Assembly (NCBI GenBank): GCA_001179805.1
Contig: CWGI01000001.1
Coordinates: forward strand, 186,001-250,000
Length of the DNA: 64,000 nucleotides
Direction: 5' to 3'
Source of the DNA: Candidatus Hepatoplasma crinochetorum
GTDB taxonomy: Bacteria > Bacillota_I > Bacilli_A > Mycoplasmatales > Hepatoplasmataceae
The translations under genes and the position numbers were made by a program. The notes beneath the pieces were generated by a model. That model had not been told where the DNA came from. It saw only the letters and a list, made by a program, of their open reading frames with translations, and did not search any database. Shown piece by piece: positions 49,079 through 59,579 of this stretch (the first letter of the stretch is position 1; every line of letters starts with the position of its first letter).

Positions 49079-49922
49079 TTTCTTTATTACTCTTTAATAT
49101 TTGTTCTAATGGACAAAAATATGTTCCTCTTCCTGCAACAACGATTTTTTCAATCTTAGCATTGCAAATCTTACAATTTAATCCTTTTCTTCCATGAACC
49201 ATTAATTTTTGTTGAAAATTTCCTTTTGTCCCAAAAGATTTAAAGGTTTTAATTGTTGATCCTCCATCTTCAATTGAGGCTTTTAAAATCAAAATTGAAG
49301 CATCAATTATTTTTTGAAATTGATCCTTTGTAATATTTTTTGAAATCTCCTGTGGATGAATTTTTGTTCGATATAAGACCTCGTCTACATAAATATTTCC
49401 TAATCCTGATAAATGTTTTTGACTTAAAAGCAAACTTTTAATGGTACTTCTATTATTTTTAATTTTTTGATAGAACTTCTTAAAATCAATATCCCAAGGT
49501 TCAGGTCCTAAATTTTTAAAAAAAGTATGATCTTTAATCTGTTTATTATTATCAAAAAGATCGACTGTCGCAAATTTACGATGATCATCAAACAATAATC
49601 AATTATCACCATTTAATTTAAAACTTAAAATCGTATGTTTTAAATCATTTTGATTTAAGATTGCTTTTTTTAATAATTTAAAATTCCCTTCCATTCTAAG
49701 ATGAAGAACAAGATATTTTTCTTCCGCTTCAATAATTAAATTTTTTGCAATTTGAAAGACATTAATTATTTTAAAATCCCTTAAATTTTCTAATTTTGTT
49801 TTTTCAACATTTCTTAATGCTTTATCGCAATAAAGATTCATATAATTAACTTTTTGATTTTCTTTTAATAAAATTTCTTTTAACTGTTTTGCAACTACAG
49901 TAACTTCTGGTAATTCAGGCAT
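49068..49922 (-). CDS. mutM: Formamidopyrimidine-DNA glycosylase
   Basis: A 284-residue DNA repair enzyme. It begins MPELPEVTVV, with the catalytic N-terminal Pro and Glu, and has LHLRMEGNFKL, SGLGNIYVDEVLYRTKIHP and a C-terminal zinc-finger region. In the finger, CKIC is followed by YFCPLEQ where CPxCQ is usual, so the fourth Cys ligand is replaced by Glu. AGGAG stands 8 bases before the ATG at 49920-49922. The final TGA (49071-49073) is Trp; the stop is TAA at 49068-49070. Confidence 0.94.
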
Positions 49923-49933
49923 CTTCAAATCTC

Positions 49934-50860
49934 CTAATTTTTTTGATCTAGATCATTAATTTTAAATATTTTTTTAAATCTTTCAGCCAAACTGAAGACT
50001 TCTTTTTTTGTAAAAAAATCAATTAATGCCTTTATATCTTTTGGATTATGATAAAAAAAATCATCCAATTCAAATTTAAAATTTTGATCTTTTATTTTAA
50101 TTGTTGCTAATTTTTTATCTCTTAATGCTAATTCTTTTTGTTCTTCAATTTTTTTACTTAAATTTTTAGGTAATTGATCAAGATTTAAAAGTAACGTTTC
50201 TAAATTATTATAATAATTTAATAACTTAATCGCTCCTTGTGGTCCAATTCCTTTTATTCCCAAAATATTATCAGACTTATCACCGGCGATTGATTTAAAA
50301 TCCGGAATTTGAACCGGACTAAGATTATTAAATTTTCTTGCAAAATTAGAGATATTAAATTCTTCTAAATCTTGTACTCCTTTTTTTGCAAGATAAACAG
50401 TTACATTTTCATCAACTAATTGTAAAAAATCATAATCTGTTGTCACAATATTTACAATATAATCATTTTTCTTTGCTTTATCTGCAATGATACCAATTAA
50501 ATCATCGGCTTCATTATATGGATCATTAGCAGCAATAATTCCATATAATTTTAAAAATTTATAGACCATTGGAATCTGTAAAATTAATTCATTTGGCGTT
50601 CCCTTACGATTAGCTTTATAAAAATCATATTGGTGTCGATATGTTTTTTTTTCTTTGGAATCAAATGCGACAAAAATAGCTTCTGAGGTTTGAAAAATTT
50701 GTTGCAATTTTAAAATCATCAAACTAAAAGCTCTTAATGCGTTTACCGGTTCTCCTTTAGAATTAAAACCTTTTTTATTTTCAAGCATTTTATGTGTCCC
50801 ATAATATGCTTTAAAAAGTAAAGAATTTCCATCTATAAGTAATATCTCTTTATTTTTCAT
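49934..50860 (-). CDS. 5'-3' exonuclease (stand-alone PolI exonuclease domain)
   Basis: A 308-residue protein equal to the N-terminal exonuclease domain of DNA polymerase I: LLIDGNSLLFKAYYG, FVAFDSKEKKTYRHQ, NEADDLIGIIA, TTDYDFLQLV, and the helix-hairpin-helix GDKSDNILGIKGIGPQGA. The polymerase part is absent, which is common in mollicutes. It removes RNA primers and flaps. The stop is TAG. Its pairing with mutM matches the polA-mutM order of Bacillus. Confidence 0.93.
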   Translation of the reverse strand: MKNKEILLIDGNSLLFKAYYGTHKMLENKKGFNSKGEPVNALRAFSLMILKLQQIFQTSEAIFVAFDSKEKKTYRHQYDFYKANRKGTPNELILQIPMVYKFLKLYGIIAANDPYNEADDLIGIIADKAKKNDYIVNIVTTDYDFLQLVDENVTVYLAKKGVQDLEEFNISNFARKFNNLSPVQIPDFKSIAGDKSDNILGIKGIGPQGAIKLLNYYNNLETLLLNLDQLPKNLSKKIEEQKELALRDKKLATIKIKDQNFKFELDDFFYHNPKDIKALIDFFTKKEVFSLAERFKKIFKINDLDQKN

Positions 50861-50874
50861 AATTAATAAATAAA

Positions 50875-51642
50875 TTAACCGACAAGAACCAAAACACCAC
50901 CAGCAAGCGAACAAAATAAACCCAAAATTCCAGCAGCTGTTTTATATTTTGTGTTTCCTTTAAGTAATGTAATATTTAAATAAATACAAGGAATTGTATA
51001 AAAAAGTGTAAATATAAAAATACTAAATAGACATCCAACAATAATATTAAGAATCGCTCCAGCTTTTACAGCTCCTGAAATTTCATCTGCATAAAATGTC
51101 TGTTGATGATTATATTGTTCAAAATTACTTTGAACTCTATTAGGATTTTTTAAATCATCTTCATTTAATAATTTAAGCATCTCTTCACGTGTTATCTTAC
51201 CTACTTCAAAAGGTATTTTTCGTAAAATTAATTGCTCTAGTAATTGTTGATCGGTTAAAACATCATAATTCATAGTTGATGATGTTTTTCCAATATTCCT
51301 ATTAGGATTTTTTAAATCATCTTCATTTAATAATTTAAGCATCTCTTCACGTGTTATCTTACCTACTTCAAAAGGTATTTTTCGTAAAATTAATTGCTCT
51401 AGTAATTGTTGATCGGTTAAAACATCATAATTCATAGTTGATGATGTTTTTCCAGTATTCCTATTAGGATTTTTTAAATCATCTTCATTTAATAATTTAA
51501 GCATCTCTTCACGTGTTATCTTACCTACTTCAAAAGGTATTTTTCGTAAAATTAATTGCTCTAGTAATTGTTGATCGGTTAAAACATCATAATTCATAGT
51601 TGATGTTGTTTTCCCCATATTCATAATTGTTGATTTTTTCAT
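50875..51642 (-). CDS. Membrane protein with three identical 54-residue N-terminal repeats
   Basis: A 255-residue protein. Residues 10-171 are three almost identical copies of a 54-residue unit (DVLTDQQLLEQLILRKIPF, then a KITREEMLKLLNEDDLKNP end). Each unit has two helices joined by an extended stretch, similar in outline to SAP or HeH/LEM-like nucleic-acid- or protein-binding domains; this similarity is weak. The C-terminal 80 residues have two or three hydrophobic helices (GAILNIIVGCLFSIFIF; GILGLFCSLAGGVLVLVG). The repeats would lie on the cytoplasmic or external side of a membrane anchor. It is inserted between ylxM and the exonuclease gene, where Bacillus has nothing equivalent. Function unknown. 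Confidence 0.75.
   Translation of the reverse strand: MKKSTIMNMGKTTSTMNYDVLTDQQLLEQLILRKIPFEVGKITREEMLKLLNEDDLKNPNRNTGKTSSTMNYDVLTDQQLLEQLILRKIPFEVGKITREEMLKLLNEDDLKNPNRNIGKTSSTMNYDVLTDQQLLEQLILRKIPFEVGKITREEMLKLLNEDDLKNPNRVQSNFEQYNHQQTFYADEISGAVKAGAILNIIVGCLFSIFIFTLFYTIPCIYLNITLLKGNTKYKTAAGILGLFCSLAGGVLVLVG
51139..51624. repeat. Three tandem 162-bp in-frame repeats
   Basis: Units at 51139-51300, 51301-51462 and 51463-51624. They are nearly identical at the DNA level; differences seen are a few bases at unit edges (for example the last unit reads GATGTTGTTTTCCCC where the others have GATGATGTTTTTCC). Identity at silent sites means recent duplication or ongoing homogenisation, and the copy number is likely to vary. 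Confidence 0.95.
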
Positions 51643-51676
51643 ATAAATATAACAAAAAAATTATAACTTAATGTAA

Positions 51677-51997
51677 TTAATATTTTTTTAATAAATTAAA
51701 AAAATCATCTCTTAATTTTTTATCCTCTATTTTATCAATTAATTTTATTAATTCTTCATTTATTTCATTCAATTTTAATTTATTTTCTAGATCAACAAGG
51801 TTTCTTTCTGCTGTTTTTAAAATATCATAAACAGATGTTCTACTAACATTATGAAAGGAAGCAATTTCTGTAAGTGAATAATCTTTAAAATAATAAAGTT
51901 CGAATAATTGTTGTTGCTTTTCTGTAAGTAGTAATTTATAAAGATCAAAATATTTTGTTAATTTTGATAATTTATTTATTTTCTTGATATTCATCAT
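51677..51997 (-). CDS. ylxM: YlxM family helix-turn-helix protein (UPF0122)
   Basis: A 106-residue protein with LLLTEKQQQLFELYYFKDYSL followed by the helix-turn-helix EIASFHNVSRTSVYDILK, the YlxM pattern. In Bacillus ylxM lies between ftsY and ffh and is linked to the SRP pathway. The start overlaps the ftsY 3' end by about 25 bases; either of two consecutive ATG codons may be used. ffh does not follow here. Confidence 0.92.
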   Translation of the reverse strand: MMNIKKINKLSKLTKYFDLYKLLLTEKQQQLFELYYFKDYSLTEIASFHNVSRTSVYDILKTAERNLVDLENKLKLNEINEELIKLIDKIEDKKLRDDFFNLLKKY

Positions 51998-53009
51998 CCT
52001 CTAAGAGATCAGAAAGTAAAGCCAATAAATATTGATTTAAATCAAATTTTGCAAAATCAGTGATCTTTTCTCCCATTCCAATAAATTTAACAGGAATATC
52101 AAATACATCTTTAATAGCAAGAATAATTCCACCCTTTGCACTCGAATCGGTTTTTGTAAGTATGATTCCTGTGAGTTTAAGTAATTTGTCAAATTCAGCA
52201 GCTTGATTTATTCCATTTTGACCGATCGTTGAATCTAATACTAATAGTTTTTCTTGTGCACTTTTATTACATAATTTTAAAATAACTTTATCAATTTTTT
52301 CAAGTTCTTGCATTAGATTTGTTTTATTTTGTAATCTTCCTGCGGTATCAATAATCAAAACATCTGCTTTTATTTTTTTTGCCTCAAGAATTGCTTTATA
52401 AACAACAGAAGCTGGATCTTGTCCTATCTTATCAGGAGTAACAACATCAATATTTATTCTTGCCCCTCAGATTTTTAATTGTTCTACTGCCCCTGCGCGA
52501 AAGGTGTCAGCAGCAGCAAGAACGATTTTTTTATTTTCTTCCTTTATTAAATAATTAGCAATTTTTGCAATTGATGTTGTTTTTCCTGTTCCATTTACAC
52601 CGATAATTAAAATAATATTTAAATCATCTTCTAAATTAAGTGTTAATTTGGCTTGATTTTTATCTTTTTCTAAATAAGAATCAAATAAATAATCAATTAT
52701 AAATTGATTAATTTTATTAGGATCATTAATTTTTTTAATTTTTACATTATCTTTTATTTTATCAATTAAAGTATTAGCATAGATTGCCCCAATATCTGCT
52801 TCAATTAAAATACTTAATAATTCATCAAAATATTCTTGATCAATTTTAAATTTTCTTGATGCTAGTTTTTTTAATCGATAAGCAAATAATTTATTAGATT
52901 TTTTTAATGCTTTTTGATATTTTTCTTGAATTTGATCTGCTTTTTGTTCTTTTATCTTTAATAAAACTTGGTCTTCTTTTTTCTTTTTTAAAAATTTAAA
53001 TATTGCCAT
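51972..53009 (-). CDS. ftsY: Signal recognition particle receptor FtsY
   Basis: A 345-residue GTPase: charged N-terminus, helical N domain, then the G domain with [36 protein letters not shown] and a C-terminal [13 protein letters not shown]. It docks SRP-ribosome complexes at the membrane. The membrane-targeting acidic A domain is nearly absent, as in other mollicutes. AAGGA lies 6 bases before the ATG. One TGA is read as Trp. Confidence 0.96.
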
Positions 53010-53018
53010 ATTTTTTCC

Positions 53019-55862
53019 TTAATTAATAAATTCTTCTTTAATTTTATCTAAACTAACATTAAAAATACTTGTAATTCCTTTTTCTTGCATCGTTACTCCA
53101 TAAAGAATATCTGCTTTTTCCATTGTTCCTGGTCGATGAGAGACAATAATTAATTGTGTTTGATTATTTAAAATTTTAGCAAAATTAGCAAATCGCTCTA
53201 CATTTGCTTCATCAAGCGCAGCTTCCACTTCATCTAAAAGTAAAAGCGGAAGATTCCGAATTTCATTAATTGCAAAGATTAATGAAAGTGCAATTAATGA
53301 TTTCTCTCCTCCTGAATATAAAGAAAGATTTTTTACAGCTTTTCCAGGAGCAGAAGCTTTAATTTCAAGTCCTGATTCTAGTAAATTTTCTGGTTCTAAA
53401 AATTCCAAACGTCCATTCCCTCCTCTAAACAATGTTTTAAATATTGCATCAAAACGATCATTTATTTTTACAAATGTCTTATTGATTCTTTTGATCATTT
53501 CTTGATCCATAATTTTAACAGTAGAATTTAATTTAGCTTTAGCTTCACTTAAATCTGAAACCTCATGATTTAATTTTTGATAATCTTTTTCTAATTTTTG
53601 ATATCTTTCAATTGCCTCTTGATCAATATAACCAATTGCTCTTAGTTCTTTTCGATATTGCTGTTGATTTTTAATTATTTCTTCCAATGGTTCTTTTAAT
53701 TTGGGGAATTCTTTTTCTTCTAAATTTTGATATGTTAATTGATAATCTTTATTCAAAATGTCAACATTTTCACTTATTACTCTGATCAATTTATCAAGAT
53801 TAATTTCAGAATATTGAATCTTTTGTAAAAGTTCTTGTCATCTTTTATTTTGCAATTGTTGATCATCTTGAGCATCGATTATTTTAATTGACAATTGATG
53901 CTTTTGTGCATTCAAACTTTTAATTTGATTAATTATTTTTTCAAGTGATAATGGTTTTTCTGTTTTTATTTTTGTCTCTACTTTATTAAGATCAAAATCT
54001 TCCTTAAAAATAGTTTGATAATTTTCCAATAATTGTTGAAATTCTCAATCTAAATGATGAAGTCTTTCTGCATTTCGAATAATTTCTTTCTGTACTAAAT
54101 CTCTTTTTGCATTGAAATCTAAAATATTTGTTTCCAAATTATCAATCATCATCTCATTTTTTTTGATAATTTTTTCTAATTTTTCTTGTCCTAATTGATA
54201 TTTTTCAAGTTCAATTTTCTTGCTTATTTTATTATTAAAACCACCCTTTACAGTAAATCCAGGATAAATAATATCACCTTCTAATGTTACGATAGGTAAT
54301 CGATATTGAATAAATTTTGCTGCAATTAAAGCTGAATCTAAATCCTCAAATATTGCAATATTTCCGCCCAAAGAGAGGGCAACATTTTTAAATTTAGAAT
54401 CAATTTTAATTACATCACTTAAAATTGCAGTAAAACCATTTATTTTTAAAATGACATTTTTAAGTTCGCTGATAATTGTTTTTTCTTTTACATTTTCTGC
54501 AGGAATAAAGGTTGCAACGCCTAATTTATTTTTTTTAAGAAAAGAAATTGCATCTTTAATTGTTTTTTCATTATTTACAACGATATTTTGGAATTTATTT
54601 GCAACCGCTGCTTCAAGTGCTAATTCATATTTTTTTTCAACTTTGATAATATCTTTTACCGTTCCATAAATTAAATTAAAAATTAATTTATTATCTAAAA
54701 TAGATTTTACGGCACGATTATAATTCTTATCAGCATTTTTTAAATGTTCTAATTGAAATTTGATTTGATTTGACTTTCCGATATAATCTTCTGTCTCTTG
54801 TCTTAAATCAGACATTTTAATCTTAAAACTACTAATTTCTTTTGTTAAATTTTGTTCTTCTTTTTCTGCTTCTTTAATAATTTCTTTTAAATCATTAATA
54901 CTATAAAGAGAGTGTTTAATTTTATTTGAAAATTCCTTTTTATCACCTGAAAAATTAATTTTTTTATTCAAATTATTCTGTAGATCAGTTTGTTTTGTAT
55001 GCAAAACCATAATTTCTTGATCTAATTTAAGAAGATTTGCTTGATTTTCTTTTAATTCTTTTGCAAACTTATCTAAATTTTTTTCAATAATTTCTTTTTC
55101 TTTTTTTGATTTTTTTTCTGTTTCTATAAGTTCTTTCTGCTTATGATATGAATCTTTTAAAATAATTTGAATAAGAGGTAATTCTATTTTTGTCAATTCT
55201 GCTTTTATTTGTAAATAATTTTTTGCTTGTTCACTTGCTTTTTTTAAGGGTTCAATCTGTCTTTTTAAAGCATTTAATTTTACTTCAAAAATATCTAAAT
55301 TTGTTTTTACCTTATCAAGTTTTAGAAGAGCTTCTTTTTTATGGATTTGATATTTACTAACCCCCGATGCTTCATCTAAAAGAGATCTTAAATCCTGTGG
55401 TCTTGCTTCTGCTATTTTTGCAACCGATCCTTGCGAAATAATTGAAAGATCGGTATTTCCTAATCCCGTATCTAAGAAAAGATTTCGAATATCTTTTCTT
55501 CTCACTTTTTCCTTATTGATAAAATATTTATTTTCATTCTGATTACGATAAGATTTTCTCGTAATAATTACTTCTTGTTCTTGATGCTCTAAAAGTTTAT
55601 TACTATTATCAAAAAAAAGACTAACCTCAGCATAATCTGCTGCATTTTTTGTAACTGTGCCACTAAAGATCATATCGTCAGTTTTTTTTGCTCTTAATGT
55701 TTTTTTTGAAGTTTCACCCAATACTCACTTTAAAGCATCATTTATATTTGATTTTCCTGAACCATTTGGACCGACTATTACCGTAAGTCCCTTTTTAAAT
55801 TCAATTGTTGTTGGAAAAGCAAATGATTTAAAACCCTTTAATTCAATTTTTTTAAGAAACAT
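53019..55862 (-). CDS. smc: Chromosome segregation protein SMC
   Basis: A 947-residue protein (TGA codons as Trp). N-terminal Walker [10 protein letters not shown] in [19 protein letters not shown], two long coiled-coil arms, a hinge at about residues 400-520 ([19 protein letters not shown]), and the C-terminal head with [17 protein letters not shown] and [15 protein letters not shown]. At 947 residues it is about 20 percent shorter than Bacillus SMC but normal for mollicutes. It condenses and segregates chromosomes. The ATG overlaps the rnc stop (TAATG). Confidence 0.96.
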
Positions 55863-56554
55863 TATTTTAAATCCACCCTTTTACTAATTGCATTTTTGGC
55901 CGCTTCTTGTTCTGCCTCTTTTTTTGAATTACCGACCCCTTCTCCTAATTTATTATTATCATGAAAAACAGCAACAGCAAAAAAATTCTTATTTTTCTCT
56001 CTTCATTGCTTGGTAACTTTATAAAAAGCGGTATTTCCGCCATCTGATTGTAAATTTTCTTGTAATCTTGTTTTATAATCTTTAAATGTTGATTTTTTTC
56101 GCAAATTTTTTTTGATATCAATTAAAATATTTTTTTGCACAAATTTTTTTGTTATTTTCAAACCAAGATCAAGATAAATCGCAGCAACAAAAGATTCGAA
56201 TACATCTTCGTAGACTGAATTAGAAGGTTTATTTTTTATCTCTCCTAATCCACGATAAATATATTTTTCAAATTCTAATTTTTTTCCAATCTTAGATAAA
56301 TTAGCTTTATCAACATGTTTGGAACGAATCAAAGTCATCTCCCCTGGTGGTAAATTATGAAAATTTTTATATATATATTCACCGACAATATATCCTAAAA
56401 TTGAATCTCCAAGGAATTCTAAGCGTTCATAACTTTCAGCTTTATCTTTTGATTCATGACTAAAAGACATATGTGTAAAGGCTGTTTGATAATATTTAAT
56501 GTTTTTAAAATTAATTTCATTTTTTAACAAGAAATCTTCAAGATTATTTTCCAT
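55862..56554 (-). CDS. rnc: Ribonuclease III
   Basis: A 230-residue protein: catalytic [12 protein letters not shown] and [14 protein letters not shown], followed by a double-stranded-RNA-binding domain ending [13 protein letters not shown]. It processes rRNA and other structured transcripts. Gene order plsX-rnc-smc-ftsY is the Bacillus order. The start overlaps plsX by 11 bases. Confidence 0.96.
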
Positions 56555-57533
56555 TTTTAAGTTTTTTTTGAATATTTTCTAATAAATGATTTTCTAATAA
56601 TTTCTTTCCTAAAATTAAGGAATTTAGAAAATATTTTGTATCAGATCCCCCATGAACTTTAATTAATAAGTGATTTAAACCAAGAACAATCGCCCCCCCG
56701 ACATCGCTTGCACTAAAAGCTTTTCTAAATTTTGTTCGCATATTTTTTGCTAATAATAGACCAATTTTAGTAGAAAATGATTTATCTGCACTTTCTTTCA
56801 TAAGATTATAAACAATATTAAAAGATCCTTCATAAGCTTTAATTACGATGTTACCATTAATTCCATCGGCGACGATGATATCTTCATCCGCATAAAGTAT
56901 TTTATCAGCCTCGACATTTCCTAAAAAATTAATTCTCTTTTCATTTTTAAGTTTGATAAAAGTTTCTTTTAATAAGGCATTTCCTTTTATTTCTTCTTCC
57001 CCAATATTTAATAATTTTACACGAGGACGATTTGAAATTCCTAATGCTTTAAAATATTCTGATCCCATAATAGCATAAGTTACCAAAGTATCAGAATCAG
57101 GATTGGCATTTGCTCCCGCATCAATTAAAACCTTTTTGTCACCAAAAATATTGGAAAAAAGAGGAGAAAAGGCCGGTCTTAAATCTTTTGTAATTGTTCG
57201 AAAATAGATATAACCGGCCGCAACTAAAGGACCAGAATTAGCAGCAGAAACAACAAAATCTGCTTTCTTATCAAGAACTGATTTGATCGCTTTTATAAGC
57301 GTAGAATTTTCCTTGCGTTTAATTTGCATCGGTCCATCAGTCTGCAAGATAATTTCTTTACATTCCATAAATTCAATATTTTGATTGTAAACGCTAGGAA
57401 TTGAAAACTTATTAGTTATAAAAGCTAAAATTTTATAATCCTGATTTTTTTGTAAAAATTGTTCTGCTGCCTGAAAAGCCGGTTCAGCCCCTTTATCACC
57501 AGACATAAAATCAAATGCAATTACTTTTGCCAT
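56544..57533 (-). CDS. plsX: Phosphate acyltransferase PlsX
   Basis: A 329-residue protein: IAFDFMSGDKGAEPA near the N-terminus (PlsX has DxMGGD), VVSAANSGPLVAAG, LIDAGANANPDSDTL and DGINGNIVIKAYEG. It converts acyl-ACP to acyl-phosphate for phospholipid synthesis. Here the neighbour fakA can supply the acyl-phosphate directly from exogenous fatty acids. It starts 2 bases after fakA. Confidence 0.95.
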   Translation of the reverse strand: MAKVIAFDFMSGDKGAEPAFQAAEQFLQKNQDYKILAFITNKFSIPSVYNQNIEFMECKEIILQTDGPMQIKRKENSTLIKAIKSVLDKKADFVVSAANSGPLVAAGYIYFRTITKDLRPAFSPLFSNIFGDKKVLIDAGANANPDSDTLVTYAIMGSEYFKALGISNRPRVKLLNIGEEEIKGNALLKETFIKLKNEKRINFLGNVEADKILYADEDIIVADGINGNIVIKAYEGSFNIVYNLMKESADKSFSTKIGLLLAKNMRTKFRKAFSASDVGGAIVLGLNHLLIKVHGGSDTKYFLNSLILGKKLLENHLLENIQKKLKNGK

Positions 57534-57535
57534 AT

Positions 57536-59194
57536 TTACTCCATAAATAATAATAGATGATAGATATCTTGGCCACCATAAGATAACTCAAATTCTACAT
57601 CTTTAAATTTTTTAAAAATTCTCTTTTCCATTTTTTTAAGATCTTCTTTTGCTATTTCGTCATTATAAAAAACGGTAACAACTTCTATTTTAGGATCAAT
57701 TAAGAAATCTAAAACTTCCTCTAGTAAAATAAATAAATCTTCATTTGAATTAATAATTTTTTTCTTATTTATCGCAATAAATTGATTCTTTTTTACATTT
57801 ATTTTATTTTGCTTTGTATCTCTAATTGCTTTTGTGATCGTTACTTCTTTTAAAGCACTAATCTTTGTCTTAAGTGAATTTTGATATTTCACAAAATCAA
57901 CCATATTATCTTTATTTATATTATAAAGAGCAAAAATTCCTTGTTGAATTGTTTTTGTTGGTAAAACAAAAATATTTTTATCATCGACATTATTTTTTAC
58001 AGCTTCAGCAGTAAGAATGATATTTGAATTATTTGGTAAAAGTAAAATATTACGATAATTTAAACTATTAATTTCATCGATAAAATCATTAACAGAAGGA
58101 TTATAAGATTGTCCCCCATTTATCACAATATCGACTCCAAGATCTGAAAATTCCTTATCTAATCCAATTCCGCTCGAAACCGATATAATTGCTAATTTAT
58201 CATTGATTAAATTATCATCCTTATTTTGAAATTTTGTTTTTCCTTCTAAGGTTACAATGTGACCCGCTGCTTCTGCTTGTAAAGCCATATTATCTGCTTT
58301 TATTTTTGTAAATTCACCATATTTTTGTGCAATATTAAATATTTCACCCGGTTCTTTTACATGAACATGGACTTTTAAAATATCATCCTCTTGAATCATG
58401 ACCAAAGAATCACCGATTCTTTTTAATTGTCCTTTAAATCTATCATAAGGAAATTTAGTTGGGTTTTTTAAAGTCAAGATAAATTCAGTACAATAACCGA
58501 TATTTTTATTTGGATTCGCTTTTGATGTAACTTTCTTAATTTTTTGTTTTGAAACATGTGATATCGGACCTTTTGCTTTAATTGTAAGTGGTTTCCCCTC
58601 TGCAGCACGCAAAACTCCCTCTAAAAATATAAGAACACCGAAAGCACCAGAATCAACAACACCGGCATCTTTTAAAACTTTAAGTTGATTTGGTGTATTA
58701 TCAACGGCTTTTTTTACGATATCTCTCAAGCTTCGAATGGCTGAAACAAAATCCAATTGCTCTTCTTGAAATTCATTTTCCATTGCTGTAGCAATAGAAA
58801 GAATTGTTCCTTCAACCGGTTTTGAGACGGCTTTATATCCATAATCTTTTACTGATTTTAAAATTATTTTTAAATCATTAATTGAAGTTGAAAATTTACC
58901 AACTTTTTTAACCCCTTCTACTAGTCCTTTAATTAATTGTGAACTAATAACACCAGAATTCCCTCTTGCTCCAAGTAATGCTCCTCGAGCAAAATCAGTA
59001 AGGATTTCAATATCAGTTTCAGAATTTTCATTTATGTTATTTCAGGCATTAACTAATGTTCCAATCATATTAGAACCTGTGTCACCATCAGGAACAGGGA
59101 AAACATTTAAATTGTTTATTTTCTCTTCATTTTGCTGGATATTTGCAATTCCTGATTCAAGTATACTTAAAACTGTTTCCTTATGTGATTTCAT
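57536..59194 (-). CDS. fakA: Fatty acid kinase catalytic subunit FakA (DAK2/YloV)
   Basis: A 552-residue protein, like Bacillus YloV (553). The N-terminal DhaL domain has NVFPVPDGDTGSNM, GARGNSGVISSQL and DAGVVDSGAFGVLIFLEG; middle and C-terminal domains follow (HVHVKEPGE; LLPNNSNIILTAEA). With a fatty-acid-bound FakB it phosphorylates fatty acids taken from the host, feeding plsX next door. One TGA is Trp. It is divergent from rpmB as in Bacillus. Confidence 0.95.
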
Positions 59195-59294
59195 TTATAG
59201 CACTATTTCTCCCTCAAAATCTATTTTATTTTTTATATAAAAAATACAGACATTTAAAAAATTATAACATTATTATAAAATTATTTTTTTTAGC

Positions 59295-59330
59295 AAAATA
59301 ATATTAATATCGCTTTTTTGATATTATTTT
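59295..59330. promoter_or_regulatory. Inverted repeat just before rpmB
   Basis: A perfect 10-base inverted repeat AAAATAATAT ... ATATTATTTT with a 16-base centre, ending 3 bases before the rpmB ATG. The right arm contains TATTAT, which could be the -10 of rpmB, making the leader extremely short. It could be an operator for the divergent fakA and rpmB promoters or a leader hairpin. The fakA side has its own TATAAT on the minus strand at 59261-59266. Confidence 0.4.
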
Positions 59331-59333
59331 AGT

Positions 59334-59549
59334 ATGTCTAGAAAATGCGATATTTTAAATAAAGGTCCGCAGTATGGAAATAGTAGATCAAAATCATTGA
59401 ATGCTAGAAGAAAAAAATGAAATGCTAACCTTCAACCTATCAAGGTAACTATTAATGGAAAAGAACAGAAATTAATGTTATCAACTAAAATGATAAAAAC
59501 AATAAAAAATAAAGGACAAGAAAACATAGCTTTAGTAAGTTATAAATAA
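59334..59549 (+). CDS. rpmB: 50S ribosomal protein L28 (bL28)
   Basis: A 71-residue basic protein: MSRKCDILNKGPQYGNSRS, then the RRKKWNANLQPIKVTING block, whose Trp is encoded by TGA; L28 has RRWNVNLQ there. Length and motifs are typical. It would be missed under the standard code. No ribosome binding site precedes the ATG. It is divergent from fakA, as in Bacillus, and ends at an intrinsic terminator. Confidence 0.95.
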
Positions 59550-59550
59550 A

Positions 59551-59577
59551 AAAACAAGCAGATCTGCTTGTTTTTTT
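59551..59577. terminator. Bidirectional intrinsic terminator after rpmB
   Basis: AAAACAAGCA-GATC-TGCTTGTTTT: a 10-bp stem with a 4-base loop and a T-run on the plus side and an A-run on the minus side. It can serve rpmB and the converging surface-protein gene, whose stop is at 59580. Confidence 0.88.
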
Positions 59578-59579
59578 AT

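Noticed and set aside
50875-51642. CRISPR array
   Set aside because: The repeats are 162 bp, contiguous without spacers, and encode protein in frame.
59240-59270. Third GntR operator at the fakA promoter (AGACATT...ATTATAACATT resembles the GntR promoter)
   Set aside because: Only AGACATT and the -10 region are shared; the AAATTT arms that define the dyad are missing, so the likeness is probably just AT-rich promoter composition.
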